DNA of 64,000 nt from Arctopsyche grandis (lineage: Eukaryota > Arthropoda > Insecta > Trichoptera > Hydropsychidae), in NCBI RefSeq assembly GCF_051622035.1, contig NC_135360.1:6262001-6326000 (forward strand). Reading direction: 5' to 3'. Position 1 is the stretch's first letter. Each line of letters starts with the position of its first letter. Below the pieces are notes generated by a model. The model was given only the letters and a program-made list of their open reading frames with translations. It was not told where the DNA came from and did not search any database. The translations under genes were made by a program, and so were the position numbers. Positions 1-9,785 of the stretch are shown here, one piece after another.

Positions 1-1
1 C

Positions 2-343
2 AATACATTTAAAAGATTTATTGAAGATGGAAAAGTAAATATAAATTGGGATAGATGTAGGGTTTTTGAAGAAATTAATATTCTAAGATGTCTAAATTGT
101 TACGGATTTAATCACAAAGCGGTGGATTGTAGAAACAAGGTGACATGTGCGAAATGTGGAGAAGAAGGGCACAAAAGCGAGGGATGTAACAATAAAATAA
201 TAAAATGTAATAATTGCTTTAAAAGTAATAATAAATTAAAATTAAATTTGAACACAAATCACGGACCGTTGGACACTAAGTGCAGTGTATATAAAAGAAA
301 TATAGAATTAATGAGAAATAGAATTAAGTATAATAATATATAG
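2..343 (+). CDS. LINE ORF1 (gag-like), C-terminal part, partial at 5' edge
   Basis: The reading frame is open from the window edge, so the start lies outside. It contains two perfect CX2CX4HX4C knuckles, CLNCYGFNHKAVDC near 89-130 and CAKCGEEGHKSEGC near 149-190. A third, atypical knuckle starts CNNCF and uses a distant His and Cys. This three-knuckle arrangement is usual for the nucleic-acid-binding ORF1 proteins of insect LINEs. The frame ends at a UAG (341-343). The next base starts an open frame in the same phase that encodes the endonuclease, so the UAG is the only thing separating ORF1 from ORF2. Confidence 0.9.
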   Translation, partial: NTFKRFIEDGKVNINWDRCRVFEEINILRCLNCYGFNHKAVDCRNKVTCAKCGEEGHKSEGCNNKIIKCNNCFKSNNKLKLNLNTNHGPLDTKCSVYKRNIELMRNRIKYNNI

Positions 344-3166
344 CAACCACCAAAAGGTATCGGTATAAATGTACAAAGTTTTTTTGCTCACAAGGATGAG
401 GTTTGGAGTTTAACTGTAAGTCAAAAACCATTATTTATAGGTTTAAGTGAAACGCATGTAACTAGTGATTTTGAAGATTTTGAGCTGAATATAGATGGAT
501 ATTGTGTTTTGAGATGTGACTCTAATTCTAGACATACGGGTGGGGTACTATTGTATTTAAGGGATGATTTAAGTTACGGTAATGTAATAGTTAATAAGGT
601 TGATGGTGAGTTTTGGACAATTGGTGTGGATCTGCTTGTGAATGGAGTTACTGTGTTTTTGCTAGTAATTTACCGCTCTCCGAATGGTAGAAGTGGAAGA
701 TTTCTTAAATTTTTAGAAGAATTGAGTGAAAGAAGTATAGATGTGAGTAAAAATATAATTATGTTTGGGGACTGGAATTTTAATTGGTTACAGACAGAAG
801 AATTTTATGTAAAAAAGTTGAGAAATTGGGTAAATGAATTGGGTTTTAAACAAAAAGTGACGGAAGCAACGAGAGTGAATAATTTATCAAGCTCTCTCAT
901 TGATTTGGTTATAACAAATATAATGGATCTGCGGTGTGAGGTGAAAGATGTACCGAAAATAGGAGACCATTCTATTGTCAACATGTTTTTGGGACAGCGG
1001 TTTAGTAACGGAGGACTTAAAAATATGCAGGTGACTGAAAGAGAAAACATTGATTATCAATTGATGAATGAATTGTTAAAGGAGTGTGTATGGGGAAAGG
1101 ATGGTGATAGTGTGAATGAAATGTGGGAGATAATGTATCGTAATATAACATATTCTAAAAGTAAATGCGTAAAAACCACAAGAATCATGCATAAGCATAA
1201 GCTGAAACCTTGGTTTACCAAGGAAGTAAAGGAAAGCTTAGTTGATAAGAATGTTAGTTATAAAAGATATAAAATTATTAAGGCTATGGATGGAATCCAA
1301 TTAGAAAAGGCTTGGTTAGAGTATAAAAGAAAGAGGAATAAATGTGTGAATGTTTTACGTAATGCGAAGAGGGATTGGCATGAAAGAAATATTGATGGTG
1401 CAAAAAAAGATCCCACAAAAATGTGGCGAATAATTAAAACTTTGATTTCCGGGGGAAAAAATGTTTCTTTGAATGAATTAGAAGTCGAGGGAGTAGTATA
1501 TAATGATAAAGAGGATATGGTTGAAAGATTGAATGAGTTTTACATCAATAGTGTGAATGATATAGTTAATTCAATACAAACAAGGCATAATAGTGTGAAT
1601 GATGATATTAATTTGGGTTTAAATAAGTTTGAAAGGTTTAAATTAGTGGAAATGGAGGGATTAAATGGTGTATTGAAGGGCATGAAATCAGTTTCTAGTA
1701 TGGATGGATTGACTCTAGATATTTTAATCAACACTTGGGATATGGTTGGACCTCAGTTACTGAAATTAATAAATGAATCGTTAGAAGTGGGATCCGTCCC
1801 GGATGCATGGAAGGTGTCTACTATTGTACCGGTACCAAAGGTTACGGGCACACATAAAGCCAGTGAAATGAGGCCCATCAATATGTTACCAATTGTTGAG
1901 AAGATGCTGGAGGAAATCGTTATGATTCAATTGAAAGAGTTCATTAGTATAAATGATTGTTTGGTTGTGGAACAGTCTGGATTTAGAGTGAAACATTCAA
2001 CAGAAACCGCTATCCAATTGGTGGTTTCTGATTGGATGGAGACGATGGATGAATCTAGCATGGTTGTTGGAGCAGTTTTTCTAGATTTTAAGCGAGCGTT
2101 CGAGACAGTAGATAGGAATATTTTATTACAAAAATTATATAAGTTAGGAATAAATGGTATAGTATTAAAGTGGCTTCAATCATACTTAAATAATAGAAGG
2201 CAAAGAGTAAAAATTGATAAGGTGTTATCCTCTGAATATGTAACACCTCATGGAGTGCCGCAAGGGTCCAAATTGGGACCCTTATTATTTATATTATATA
2301 TAAACGATATTGTTAAGGTAATTAAGATGTGTAAAATACATTTGTTTGCAGATGATACATTGATATATATAATTGGAAAGAATGTTGATGTAATGTCTGA
2401 GATTTTAAATATAGAATTAAATTATGTGAATGACTGGTTGTGTGAAAATAAATTAAAGTTGAATGTGAATAAAACAAAAATGATGTGGTTGAATGGTAAA
2501 AATAAAAATATATTGAATGAAATTAGAATTAATGATAAGTTAATTGAAAAAGTTGAAAATATAAAATACTTAGGTGTATACATAGATTCAGGACTAAATT
2601 TTAAAATGCACGCTGACTATATAATAAAAAAAATGGCTAGAAAAGTTGGTGTATTATGTAGATTAAGAAATATTTTAAGTAAAAAAAGTAAAATTTTAGT
2701 GTTTAATTCAATTGTCTTGCCACATGTGGTTTATTGTGCCACTGTGCTTAATTTGTTTAGTGGCGAAGATTTAGAAAAAATGCAAAAAATACAGAATAAA
2801 GCTATGAGAGCTATTTTGAATGTGAGTAGATTTAAGAGTATTGGAAGTATGTTAGATGAATTAGGATGGATGAGTATTAGAATTAGTCTAAATATTAGTA
2901 CATTGTCTTTTGTTTATAAGTTAGATCATAAGTTATTACCTAAGTATTTTGATGATTATATAATAAGGAATAGAGATAAACATAGTTTTTATACTAGAAA
3001 TAAGGACAAACTAGTTGTAAGTAGAGTAAGAAAGAATAAGACGGCTGGGGGTGTTTTTCACAGGCTCATGTATAATGCCCTCCCTGAGTGCGTCAGGTCT
3101 GCTAAAAACATGGATGCATTCCTGCGAGGTGCGAAGAGACACCTCTGTGAGGGACAGTACATATAA
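344..3166 (+). CDS. LINE ORF2: endonuclease and reverse transcriptase
   Basis: This is a 940-residue open frame. The endonuclease domain occupies about residues 1-230 and shows GINVQS, GLSETH, the turn YRSPNG, GDWNFNW, SLIDLVITN and GDHS. The reverse transcriptase follows with FLDFKRAF (about residue 578), GVPQGSKLGPLLF (about 637) and the catalytic FADD box (about 668). A C-terminal region without RNase H ends at a TAA. No ATG occurs in frame between the ORF1 stop and position 761, which is already inside the endonuclease. Residues before 761 match the endonuclease pattern, so they must be translated if the enzyme is to work. Expression therefore needs readthrough, reinitiation at a non-AUG codon, or the stop is a mutation. 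Confidence 0.93.
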   Translation, partial: QPPKGIGINVQSFFAHKDEVWSLTVSQKPLFIGLSETHVTSDFEDFELNIDGYCVLRCDSNSRHTGGVLLYLRDDLSYGNVIVNKVDGEFWTIGVDLLVNGVTVFLLVIYRSPNGRSGRFLKFLEELSERSIDVSKNIIMFGDWNFNWLQTEEFYVKKLRNWVNELGFKQKVTEATRVNNLSSSLIDLVITNIMDLRCEVKDVPKIGDHSIVNMFLGQRFSNGGLKNMQVTERENIDYQLMNELLKECVWGKDGDSVNEMWEIMYRNITYSKSKCVKTTRIMHKHKLKPWFTKEVKESLVDKNVSYKRYKIIKAMDGIQLEKAWLEYKRKRNKCVNVLRNAKRDWHERNIDGAKKDPTKMWRIIKTLISGGKNVSLNELEVEGVVYNDKEDMVERLNEFYINSVNDIVNSIQTRHNSVNDDINLGLNKFERFKLVEMEGLNGVLKGMKSVSSMDGLTLDILINTWDMVGPQLLKLINESLEVGSVPDAWKVSTIVPVPKVTGTHKASEMRPINMLPIVEKMLEEIVMIQLKEFISINDCLVVEQSGFRVKHSTETAIQLVVSDWMETMDESSMVVGAVFLDFKRAFETVDRNILLQKLYKLGINGIVLKWLQSYLNNRRQRVKIDKVLSSEYVTPHGVPQGSKLGPLLFILYINDIVKVIKMCKIHLFADDTLIYIIGKNVDVMSEILNIELNYVNDWLCENKLKLNVNKTKMMWLNGKNKNILNEIRINDKLIEKVENIKYLGVYIDSGLNFKMHADYIIKKMARKVGVLCRLRNILSKKSKILVFNSIVLPHVVYCATVLNLFSGEDLEKMQKIQNKAMRAILNVSRFKSIGSMLDELGWMSIRISLNISTLSFVYKLDHKLLPKYFDDYIIRNRDKHSFYTRNKDKLVVSRVRKNKTAGGVFHRLMYNALPECVRSAKNMDAFLRGAKRHLCEGQYI

Positions 3167-3270
3167 GTTAATTATAAATTTTAGAGTTAAGTATAATAAT
3201 TAAGATGTATTTTTTTTTTAAATTAGCTTGATAGCTAAAATATATATAAATAAATAAAAAAAATAAAATA

Positions 3271-3836
3271 TGAGCTGCGGGGCTGGAGACCTCCCAGTAT
3301 AGTTCATATGCATGCTATTTTTGTTTGCATTTGATCATCGGTTTGATCAACAAGCTACTACAACCCAACTCATCTCTGCTGCCCTCCCACTATGAATTCT
3401 CACGAGTCGCCACTGATCAACGTGCAGCTGTGCGATTATTGTTTTCCTCCAGGTGCGGGGTCGTGTTTATAGTAGTCATTGTCTGGAGGTCGTTCACTGT
3501 GCAGCTTATACAATATTTTCCTTCAAAGGAATAACGACTGGGGCATAAAAACAAACGCAGCAAAACCCTTTGTGCTGAAATCTAAATTTTCTGATTTTTT
3601 AAATGTAAATAAATTAAGACATTGAAGATGTGTGACGTGAAGGTCGTGTCTTAACTGAAAATATTGTTTTTTGAATTCATACAACTGTAAATGTTTCAGG
3701 ACCACGCTGATTTTTGACGTGTGTATATACATACATGAATGCCATACCATGAAAAAGGATAGAAAGAATTGAAAATGACTTAAATTTGCATTTGAAAGAA
3801 AAAACATCGGGGACTGGGTCAGTGATGGAGATGTTT
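3271..3836. other. Unassigned spacer
   Basis: This stretch follows the LINE tail. It has ordinary base composition, short unsupported open frames and no recognisable domain, repeat or RNA gene. It may be the host sequence flanking the LINE. Confidence 0.5.
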
Positions 3837-4035
3837 CGGTGATTATTTCGAACTAAGCGATCTCGCACACGTCACTAAAATCTGGATCACGGAATATTTG
3901 GCACTCGAAAAATCCATCCATCGAGAGTTACGCACGCGAATTGTCACACAATTTGAGTGCCAGATATTCCGTATTCACGATTTTCATGGCAACGATTTTC
4001 GTGTGCGCGATCTCAATGTGCGAAATAGTCCCGGT
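3837..4035. repeat. Foldback MITE, diverged copy 1
   Basis: The left arm begins CGGTGATTATTTCG and continues through a block containing GTCACTAAAATCT and ATCACGGAATATTTGGCAC. The right arm is its approximate inverse: GTGCCAGATATTCCG, a diverged middle, then GCGCGATCTC and a degraded end. The arms correspond to those of the better preserved copy at 4282-4476. Confidence 0.65.
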
Positions 4036-4281
4036 ATTACAGTTGTTCACCCAAGCGAGATATGAGTGGACCCCACATTTAGGTTTTGGTAGTATAACGT
4101 CTTTGTAAAACACTTTAAAACGCTATAAAATACAAAAAATCTTCGATATTTAGGTGAATAATAGTCCAAATTAGACATTGGGTCGTCATCGTGGCAAAGA
4201 AAAAAAATAATACACCGTTCCAACAGTATTAAAATTCAAAGCAAGAGAGCAAAAAAGTTTTTTCACGAAATTAACGGTAAA

Positions 4282-4476
4282 CGGATTATTCCGCAAAAAG
4301 CAATCTCGCGCAAGTCACTAATATCTCAATCACGGAACATCTGGCACTTGAATTCTCGTTAGTACAATATTTGGCGTGATGGAGTTTTTGGATTGATGGA
4401 GTTTTTGGGTGCCAGATGTTCCGTGATCGAGATTTTAGTGACTTGCGAGAAATCGCATTTTGCGGAATAATCACCG
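4282..4476. repeat. Foldback MITE, copy 2
   Basis: This is an inverted repeat of roughly 70-bp arms. The left arm runs from GGATTATTCCGC through CAAGTCACTAATATCT to GGAACATCTGGCAC. The right arm repeats this in reverse, GTGCCAGATGTTCC to GCGGAATAATCACCG. A short centre of GGAGTTTTTGGAT-type direct repeats separates them. There is no coding capacity. Such elements are non-autonomous DNA transposons. The superfamily is not clear because target duplications are not obvious. Confidence 0.75.
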
Positions 4477-4711
4477 AACCGAAATTAACAATAACAAAAC
4501 CGTCTGCCCCGATCCCTAGTTATATAAACAGACTTAGGCGTTGGCTTGATGCTCGTCAAATAACAATATACCTCTCTATTACCGTACAAAGCAAGAGAGT
4601 AAACAATACATGGTTGACAATAGTAATTGACAAAATGGAACCATTTTTTGTGCGCATAAAGTATCGTCCAAAGCCGCCTTTAAGTTATAATAATACATAT
4701 GTATGTATATC
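4477..4711. other. Spacer with a short direct repeat
   Basis: The motif CAAAGCAAGAGAG occurs at about 4590 and also at about 4238, on the other side of the foldback element, so the MITE may sit inside a larger old repeat. No gene is visible. Confidence 0.4.
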
Positions 4712-4868
4712 ATCATCATCATCATTTAAATACATTCACCATCCACTGCTGGACGAAGACCTCTCCCACACTTTTCCATTTGTCTCTGTTTTGCGCAACT
4801 CATCCATCCTCATGCTTGGATTTTTCCGCACACAACGATTCTGGACACGAACTTTGCGGAATTATTTT
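4712..4868 (-). mobile_element. RTE-like LINE 3' end, fragment
   Basis: Read on the minus strand, the segment encodes a degraded LINE C-terminus with the pattern NRDKW...GEVFVQQW, close to the DRxxWRxxGExYVQQW ending of many RTE-type elements. A short spacer and a (TGATGA)n tail at about 4710-4727 follow. Microsatellite tails of this kind are common for RTE LINEs. The fragment is 5' truncated and frame-damaged. Confidence 0.55.
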
Positions 4869-4872
4869 CGCA

Positions 4873-5426
4873 TATTTTATTTTATTTTATTTTATTTTAT
4901 TTTATTTTATTGTTACAAATCAATATACACTCGCCATTACAGATTTGCTCCAATGCGACGGGTGAACGTTAACGAAATACAGAATACATAAACAATCAGA
5001 AATCAGAAATACAGTAATACGTACATAAACAATCAGAATATATAGCATATAACAATTAATCAGAAATAATAATCATAGAGACATCTATGGATTATTTTTA
5101 ATTTTTTTTTTTTGTATACAATTTTTATACATATAATAAATACGAAATTATAGAGATGTCTATAGAGATATCTATAGATTTCAGATTACTGTGTATAATT
5201 ATAACAAATTATACACAGGCAGATTTTGTGACAACAGGATTAGATCTAATACCAATTTTCAGGAACCGTTTCAGCAATGATCAGATAAAATTGGCAAAAT
5301 CTGATAGAGAAACGATCGATTTGGAGTCACAAAACCCCCAAATCTAACCAGCAGTGGCGAGGACTCGAACCTTTGACCTCAGTGGTGCTAAATTATATAC
5401 GCTACCACTAAGCCAAACTGCTGGCT
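4873..5426 (-). mobile_element. tRNA-derived SINE with (TAAAA)n tail
   Basis: On the minus strand the element starts near 5426 with a tRNA-related head. An A box, TGGCTTAGTGGTAGCG (5400-5415), is followed by a B box, GGTTCGAGTCC (5361-5371), the classic internal RNA polymerase III promoter. A tRNA-unrelated body of about 400 bp follows, ending in TGGAGCAAATCTGTAATGGC and then a (TAAAA)n tail at 4873-4910. A real tRNA gene is excluded because no cloverleaf closes and the body continues. A shortened relative lies at 9180-9275. Confidence 0.82.
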
Positions 5427-5432
5427 AAAATA

Positions 5433-6051
5433 TCTAATATAAGTATGTAACATTCGTTGGTTCGTTCGTAAATCTGTGACGTCATCAAACATATGATTCG
5501 ATTTTTTTCGATTCAAAGAATATGAAGTCCCCGGGGGCGAAGGCTCCGAGGGGCGCCGGGGGTGATGGTGCCGATAGCGAAGGCGCAGGAGGGGCCGCCG
5601 GATTCTGGTATATATATAATTTCAAAAGAGACTTAGTATATATGTTTGCTTGATTGTGACAGTCAATTTAATAAAAATGAGTATTCAAATATTTTTTTAT
5701 TAAATTAATGAGGTAGTCTCCAGATAATGAAAAATTTGGATAATCGTAAAAATCACAATTGAAAGGGAAAAACGTGTACATTCAGTATGAATAATTTTTA
5801 TTTGTCTACATTTACATTCAATATATAATTTCGAAAGAGTCTTTGTAAGGTTTAATGTGTGTAATTATGTAAGGTTTGGGTGTTAGAATCCGTGACGTTA
5901 AATTTATTAAAAAATACAAATGAATACATTCAAATAAATTTATATAAAATAAAACTATTCAAATAAATGTAATAAAATGTTTACTATTAGATTAGTCATG
6001 TTTAAGCATTTTATATTACAAATACCGAGCGAAGCCGGGTAAAACCACTAG
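5433..6051 (+). mobile_element. Helitron-like elements, family 1 (composite)
   Basis: Family 1 elements begin TCTAATATATAATTTCGA and end with a small hairpin (TACCGAGCGAAGCCGGGTA) followed by AAACCACTAG and a host T, as expected for Helitrons, which lack terminal inverted repeats and insert into AT. Starts are seen near 5433, 5605 and 5818, but only one full 3' end, at 6048-6051, so this is a chain of partial copies. A GC-rich block at 5526-5605 recurs inverted at about 48965-49040. No Rep/helicase is encoded. Confidence 0.7.
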
Positions 6052-6274
6052 TCTAATATATAATTTCGAGAGTGACTTTGCATGTATGTTTGTAAGCATT
6101 TTTGGTTGGGAACTTCGAAGTTTCTATGGCGACAATTAATCAATTGGTTGAATATTATATTTTTTTCGATTCAAATAAATTTAATAAAAAAACAAATGAA
6201 TATTTACTATTAGATTCGCCATGTTTAAGCTGTTTATATTACAAACACTAAGCGAAGCCGGGTAAAACAACTAG
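6052..6274 (+). mobile_element. Helitron-like element, family 1, short copy
   Basis: It starts TCTAATATATAATTTCGA directly after the CTAG of the previous copy and ends AAGCGAAGCCGGGTAAAA...CTAG at 6271-6274. It is 223 bp long and non-autonomous. The head-to-tail contact with its neighbour is characteristic of Helitron insertion. Confidence 0.75.
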
Positions 6275-6544
6275 TCTTTTATAAAATAATTTTTAAAATA
6301 TTTATTTTTTATAAAAAAGCTTTTCAATGCAAATGTCAATCTGAAACCTTGGGCGATTATAGATTCGTTATTTGTGGTCGATTTTTGATTATTTTTTTTA
6401 TATATATATATATGTATGTACATTATTATCATAATTTTCTCCATAATCAAGGCCCTTAAAATACCAATATTAATTTTCCCACTTTTAACCCTCCCCATCT
6501 CATTATTCCGGCATACAAGATCGCCACCATACACCATGTCAACT

Positions 6545-6830
6545 ACTACAGTCTCTACATTCAAGTAGTGGGTGTGTATTTTCCCACTCGGGAAATTCTC
6601 TCGGCTTTTCCGGGATTTTCCGGGGCATGGCAACACCGTTCAGTTGATACCACAACCTGAGCCAGTCGATACCTGGTCGCCAGTCGAATCGGTCGTGCCG
6701 TCGAGCTCCCTGCGACCGGGTGTGAGGGTGGACACCGACCGTTTCGCGACGCACTGAACCGGTTCGCGCCTGCAACCGGTTGCGATCGTGTCTGACCCTA
6801 ACCGGCCCGTCAACTGAACATGAGATTGCC
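6545..6830. other. CpG- and GC-rich island
   Basis: About 280 bp are clearly GC-rich, with many CG dinucleotides, and are surrounded by AT-rich DNA. Open frames exist on both strands, but none shows a known domain. It could be a promoter or first-exon region of an unseen gene, or a captured fragment. The sequence alone does not decide. Confidence 0.4.
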
Positions 6831-7451
6831 GTTGGTAACGACACTAAATACACGACATCCTAGATATACATAAGTAATATGTAGATCGCGTGCAATTTGC
6901 AACCGATTCGTGTTTTGTGTGCACTCGCATGTGAATCGATTTTTTCGGCGCTACGAATATGTATGTACATATGTAACTATCAGTCTTTTCACACCCCTAT
7001 TTGGAGTTTTTCGTTAGATTGCACTACTTTTTTTGTATTGAAATTTTTCATATTTGCTCAGTTTTTAGTAAGTGATATATACGAGTATATGTTTCTGCAT
7101 AATATTTATTATTATGATTATTAGCATATTAAATTAGCTTGTTGGAATAAATAATAAATATAATAAATCCCTTCAAAGGACTTCGACTCCTTTTTTTTTA
7201 AATCTGTCTGCGTTCGAATTTAGAGTACAATAATAAAGTATTAGGTGGTATTAAATAGAAAACTGTAGATTTGCGTAGCGGACAAACTTACGAACATTCA
7301 TTTTTTATGTATAGATTTATCATATGATACAATAATATGGAATACTCATATATTATTTATCAATTCTCTTATCCTATCTTATCTATTTTATAGATTGGCA
7401 GTTGATTTTATAGAAATCAACTGTCTTTCAATTCTGTGACTTTTATTTTCT

Positions 7452-7490
7452 AGTAATATTTTGTCCGTTGACATTTCAATGGGTAGTTTT
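7452..7490 (-). mobile_element. Helitron-like 3' terminus, inverted
   Basis: Read on the minus strand this is CCCATTGAAATGTCAACGG, a near-perfect hairpin, followed by ACAAAATATTACTAG. It resembles the family 2 Helitron terminus at 13255-13284. The other end of this copy was not found. Confidence 0.45.
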
Positions 7491-8984
7491 GGATTTGAAA
7501 TAAATCACAAAAGGATTTGTGATTTGACGTTTCATCTAAAATTTATAACTTTTGTACATTATATTGCAAAAAAAGGGATGTTATTTTGAAAAGTTACCAT
7601 TATGCTCTGACCCAATGTTAAAATAGGTACAAAACTGCTTAAACAATTTAATTTAGCCAAATCGTAGAATTTTATCGCAGTCCTCTAAAGAGGTGATATA
7701 TTTAATGTAATTTTATGATTGTGAGAATGACACTATCTAATTACTAAAATTCCCCTAAAATGATTTACGTGCATATATAATATGATGCAATTTTTAAAAA
7801 ATATATTATTACATTATTAATCTCATTTTCGAATGAGAAGTCAGTTTATTATTATTCGAGGATTTACATACATAATGCTCTATCAGTTCACTTTATAATG
7901 ATGCAATAGTTTATATCCAGCAAAATTCCAATCAAATGTCATAGTAAATAGTAAATTTTGCTATAGTACAAAATAACGAAAGTACATATGCATATAAAGT
8001 TTATTAAGATTTATAATTATATAGCGATTGCCGAAAATATATGTAGTTTTCCATTAAATAACTGTTTCCTGTATACTAGACCTTAATTTTACATTACGGA
8101 AAGCACATTTGGTGTAAAATTGATTTAGAAAAAAAAAGAAAACAAAATTTCGAAGTTAAATTTTCATCACAAACTTCATTTATTTATGTGTATATATAAT
8201 ATATAAAAAAAAATATTTTGGATATATGAAATATTGATATTCGTCATTGGATTGTCTAAATTAAATTTTTAAATTTAATATTTTATGAGCATTTTCTAAT
8301 TTTTTTGATTTATAAAAAGTTTTTTATTGTTCATATGCTTTGTTCATAATGCATATTTGATTAATTTTAATAGCTACTGATTCAGTGATCATTATCTATT
8401 ATTTCATATTATTTTTCATCTTAGTATTTACTATATTATCTTATTTTAATGTTGATGTATTGTACTTACTACATCATAGGATAAAAATGCTCAAAAAACC
8501 ATTTGCAATTCCTAAGCATGTTACAAATAAATCACTACATGTAGACTCACACAAAATCCTGAGAATTTTAACGAGATTAAAAACACATGTAAACTGTAAA
8601 TGGATTTGCTTATTATTGTAACACATGTTTATTTTAACTCAAATCAGAAGTACATATGTACATATATCGCACTATAAACTCATAAGATTCTTAGTAATAC
8701 ATGTTATAATTTTCAGTCCATCGAATTTTATTATAATTTTACACTTTTCCTATACCTACAAATGTTTGGCCAGGATTTTTTCTTATCAGGGACTTATCTA
8801 GCTTTGTCAGGGGGAGTGGGGCATATTTTAAATCTAAGAATATCCTTCATAAGATTATAATATGTATACATATATGTATGTACATATGTATTTGAAATTT
8901 ATTTTCATTACTTGGAAATAAATGAAAAAAAATTAGCAACGTGTGATTTGAGAAATAATTACGGAAGCGATGTACATAATTGAT

Positions 8985-9062
8985 TAGAGTGCGGACCCAA
9001 AGCGCGCCGTTCATTGTTCAATTGTTCTAAATGCTTTGTTAAAGGTTTGCCGAACCTTTTTT
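8985..9062 (+). repeat. Hairpin-bearing repeat, copy 1
   Basis: This roughly 78-bp segment ends in TTAAAGGTTTGCCGAACCTT followed by a T run. It is closely similar to 11163-11240. The right half of the larger hairpin seen in copy 2 is missing here. Confidence 0.55.
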
Positions 9063-9179
9063 TTTTTGCACTCTAGCTTTGTAAATAGAGCCAAACCGCC
9101 CCGATTCCTGGAAAAAGCCTATCTAAGCTCTATCCCCAGTCTAGTAATGATATACAAGTAGGGGAGGATGCTAGTAATA

Positions 9180-9275
9180 ATCTTATTTTTTACATATTTT
9201 GCCACAGTGACATTACAGAATGCTCTAACGCGTCACTGTGACCAGACAACCACCGAGCCACGTTGCTGGCTATAT
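9180..9275 (-). mobile_element. SINE fragment, internally deleted
   Basis: On the minus strand it begins AGCCAGCAACGTGGCTCGG, which resembles the SINE head including the A box. It then jumps to the element end with GCGTTAGAGCATTCTGTAATG, which matches the end of the body at 4911-4960. The B box is lost. Confidence 0.5.
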
Positions 9276-9279
9276 CTAG

Positions 9280-9785
9280 TCTAATATATAACATCGAAAC
9301 AGACTTTGTATGTACATATGTATGTTTTGGTTCGTAGAATCTATATCAGAAGAAAGCGACGATATCGATATCGCTTTCGATTCCATTTTCAATTTGGATT
9401 TCGATTTAGATTCCGGTCCGGATTCCTTTTTCAGTTCTGGTTCCGGATTCCTGTTTCAGTTCCGGACCCCGAATCCTTTTCAGTTCCGGTTCCGGAACCC
9501 TTCTTCAGTTCCGGTTCCCAATGCCTGTTTCAGTTCCGGATATCGATTGCTGTGTCAGTTCCGGATCTGGATTGCTGTTTCAGTTCCAATTCCGATTTCA
9601 ATTCCAATTTAAGTTCCGATTCCTTTGTATATGTACATACATAGGTATATAAAAAAAACCATTCGATTCTGATTGGCTATCGTTGATTTTTTTTTTATTC
9701 AAATAAATTTAATAAAAAACAGCAAATGAATGTCTACTATTAGATAAAATTACAAATACCGAGTGAAGCTGAATAAAACCACTAG
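9280..9785 (+). mobile_element. Helitron-like element, family 1, carrying a minisatellite
   Basis: It starts TCTAATATATAACATCGA at 9280, immediately after CTAG, and ends CGAGTGAAGCTGAATAAAA...CTAG at 9782-9785. The interior (about 9370-9625) is a CAGTTCCGGTTCC-type minisatellite. The same minisatellite is inside the family 2 element at 12746-13284. Confidence 0.75.
9370..9625 (+). repeat. TTCCGGATTCC-type minisatellite
   Basis: Degenerate tandem units of about 24-30 bp are built on TTTCAGTTCCGGATTC. Open frames across it encode only Phe/Arg/Ser/Pro low-complexity peptides and are not taken as genes. Confidence 0.8.

Larger units (their letters stand above)
1..3270 (+). mobile_element. Jockey-superfamily-like LINE, 5' end outside window
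   Basis: The element contains the C-terminal end of a gag-like ORF1 with zinc knuckles, then an endonuclease plus reverse transcriptase ORF2, then a short AT-rich 3' UTR. It ends near 3245-3270 in an A-rich tail made of AAATAAAT-type repeats. ORF2 has no frameshift or stop over 941 codons, so this copy is young or was recently active. A shorter, damaged relative lies at 18870-19650, and comparison shows this copy lacks two in-frame codons near its C-terminus. The gag knuckles, the apurinic-type endonuclease and the absence of an RNase H domain place it in the Jockey/R1/CR1-like group of LINEs. The exact clade needs a phylogeny. Confidence 0.93.
6275..8984. other. Gene-poor AT-rich stretch
   Basis: No protein domain is recognisable here. 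It contains the GC-rich block annotated separately (6545-6830), a probable inverted Helitron end at 7452-7490, and a short perfect hairpin at 7398-7422 (CAGTTGATTT / AAATCAACTG). Simple TA-rich and CATATGTA-type repeats are scattered through it. Confidence 0.5.

Noticed and set aside
4416..4991. 191-codon plus-strand frame
   Set aside because: It runs through a foldback arm, a LINE tail, a (TTTTA)n tract and a SINE end, and encodes low-complexity residues there.
5361..5420. Functional tRNA gene on the minus strand
   Set aside because: A and B boxes are present, but no complete cloverleaf forms, and the sequence continues into a 400-bp body with a (TAAAA)n tail, so it is a SINE.
9306..9644. 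Phe/Arg-rich protein frames
   Set aside because: They are translations of the TTCCGG minisatellite. Two overlapping frames are open at once, as expected for a repeat.
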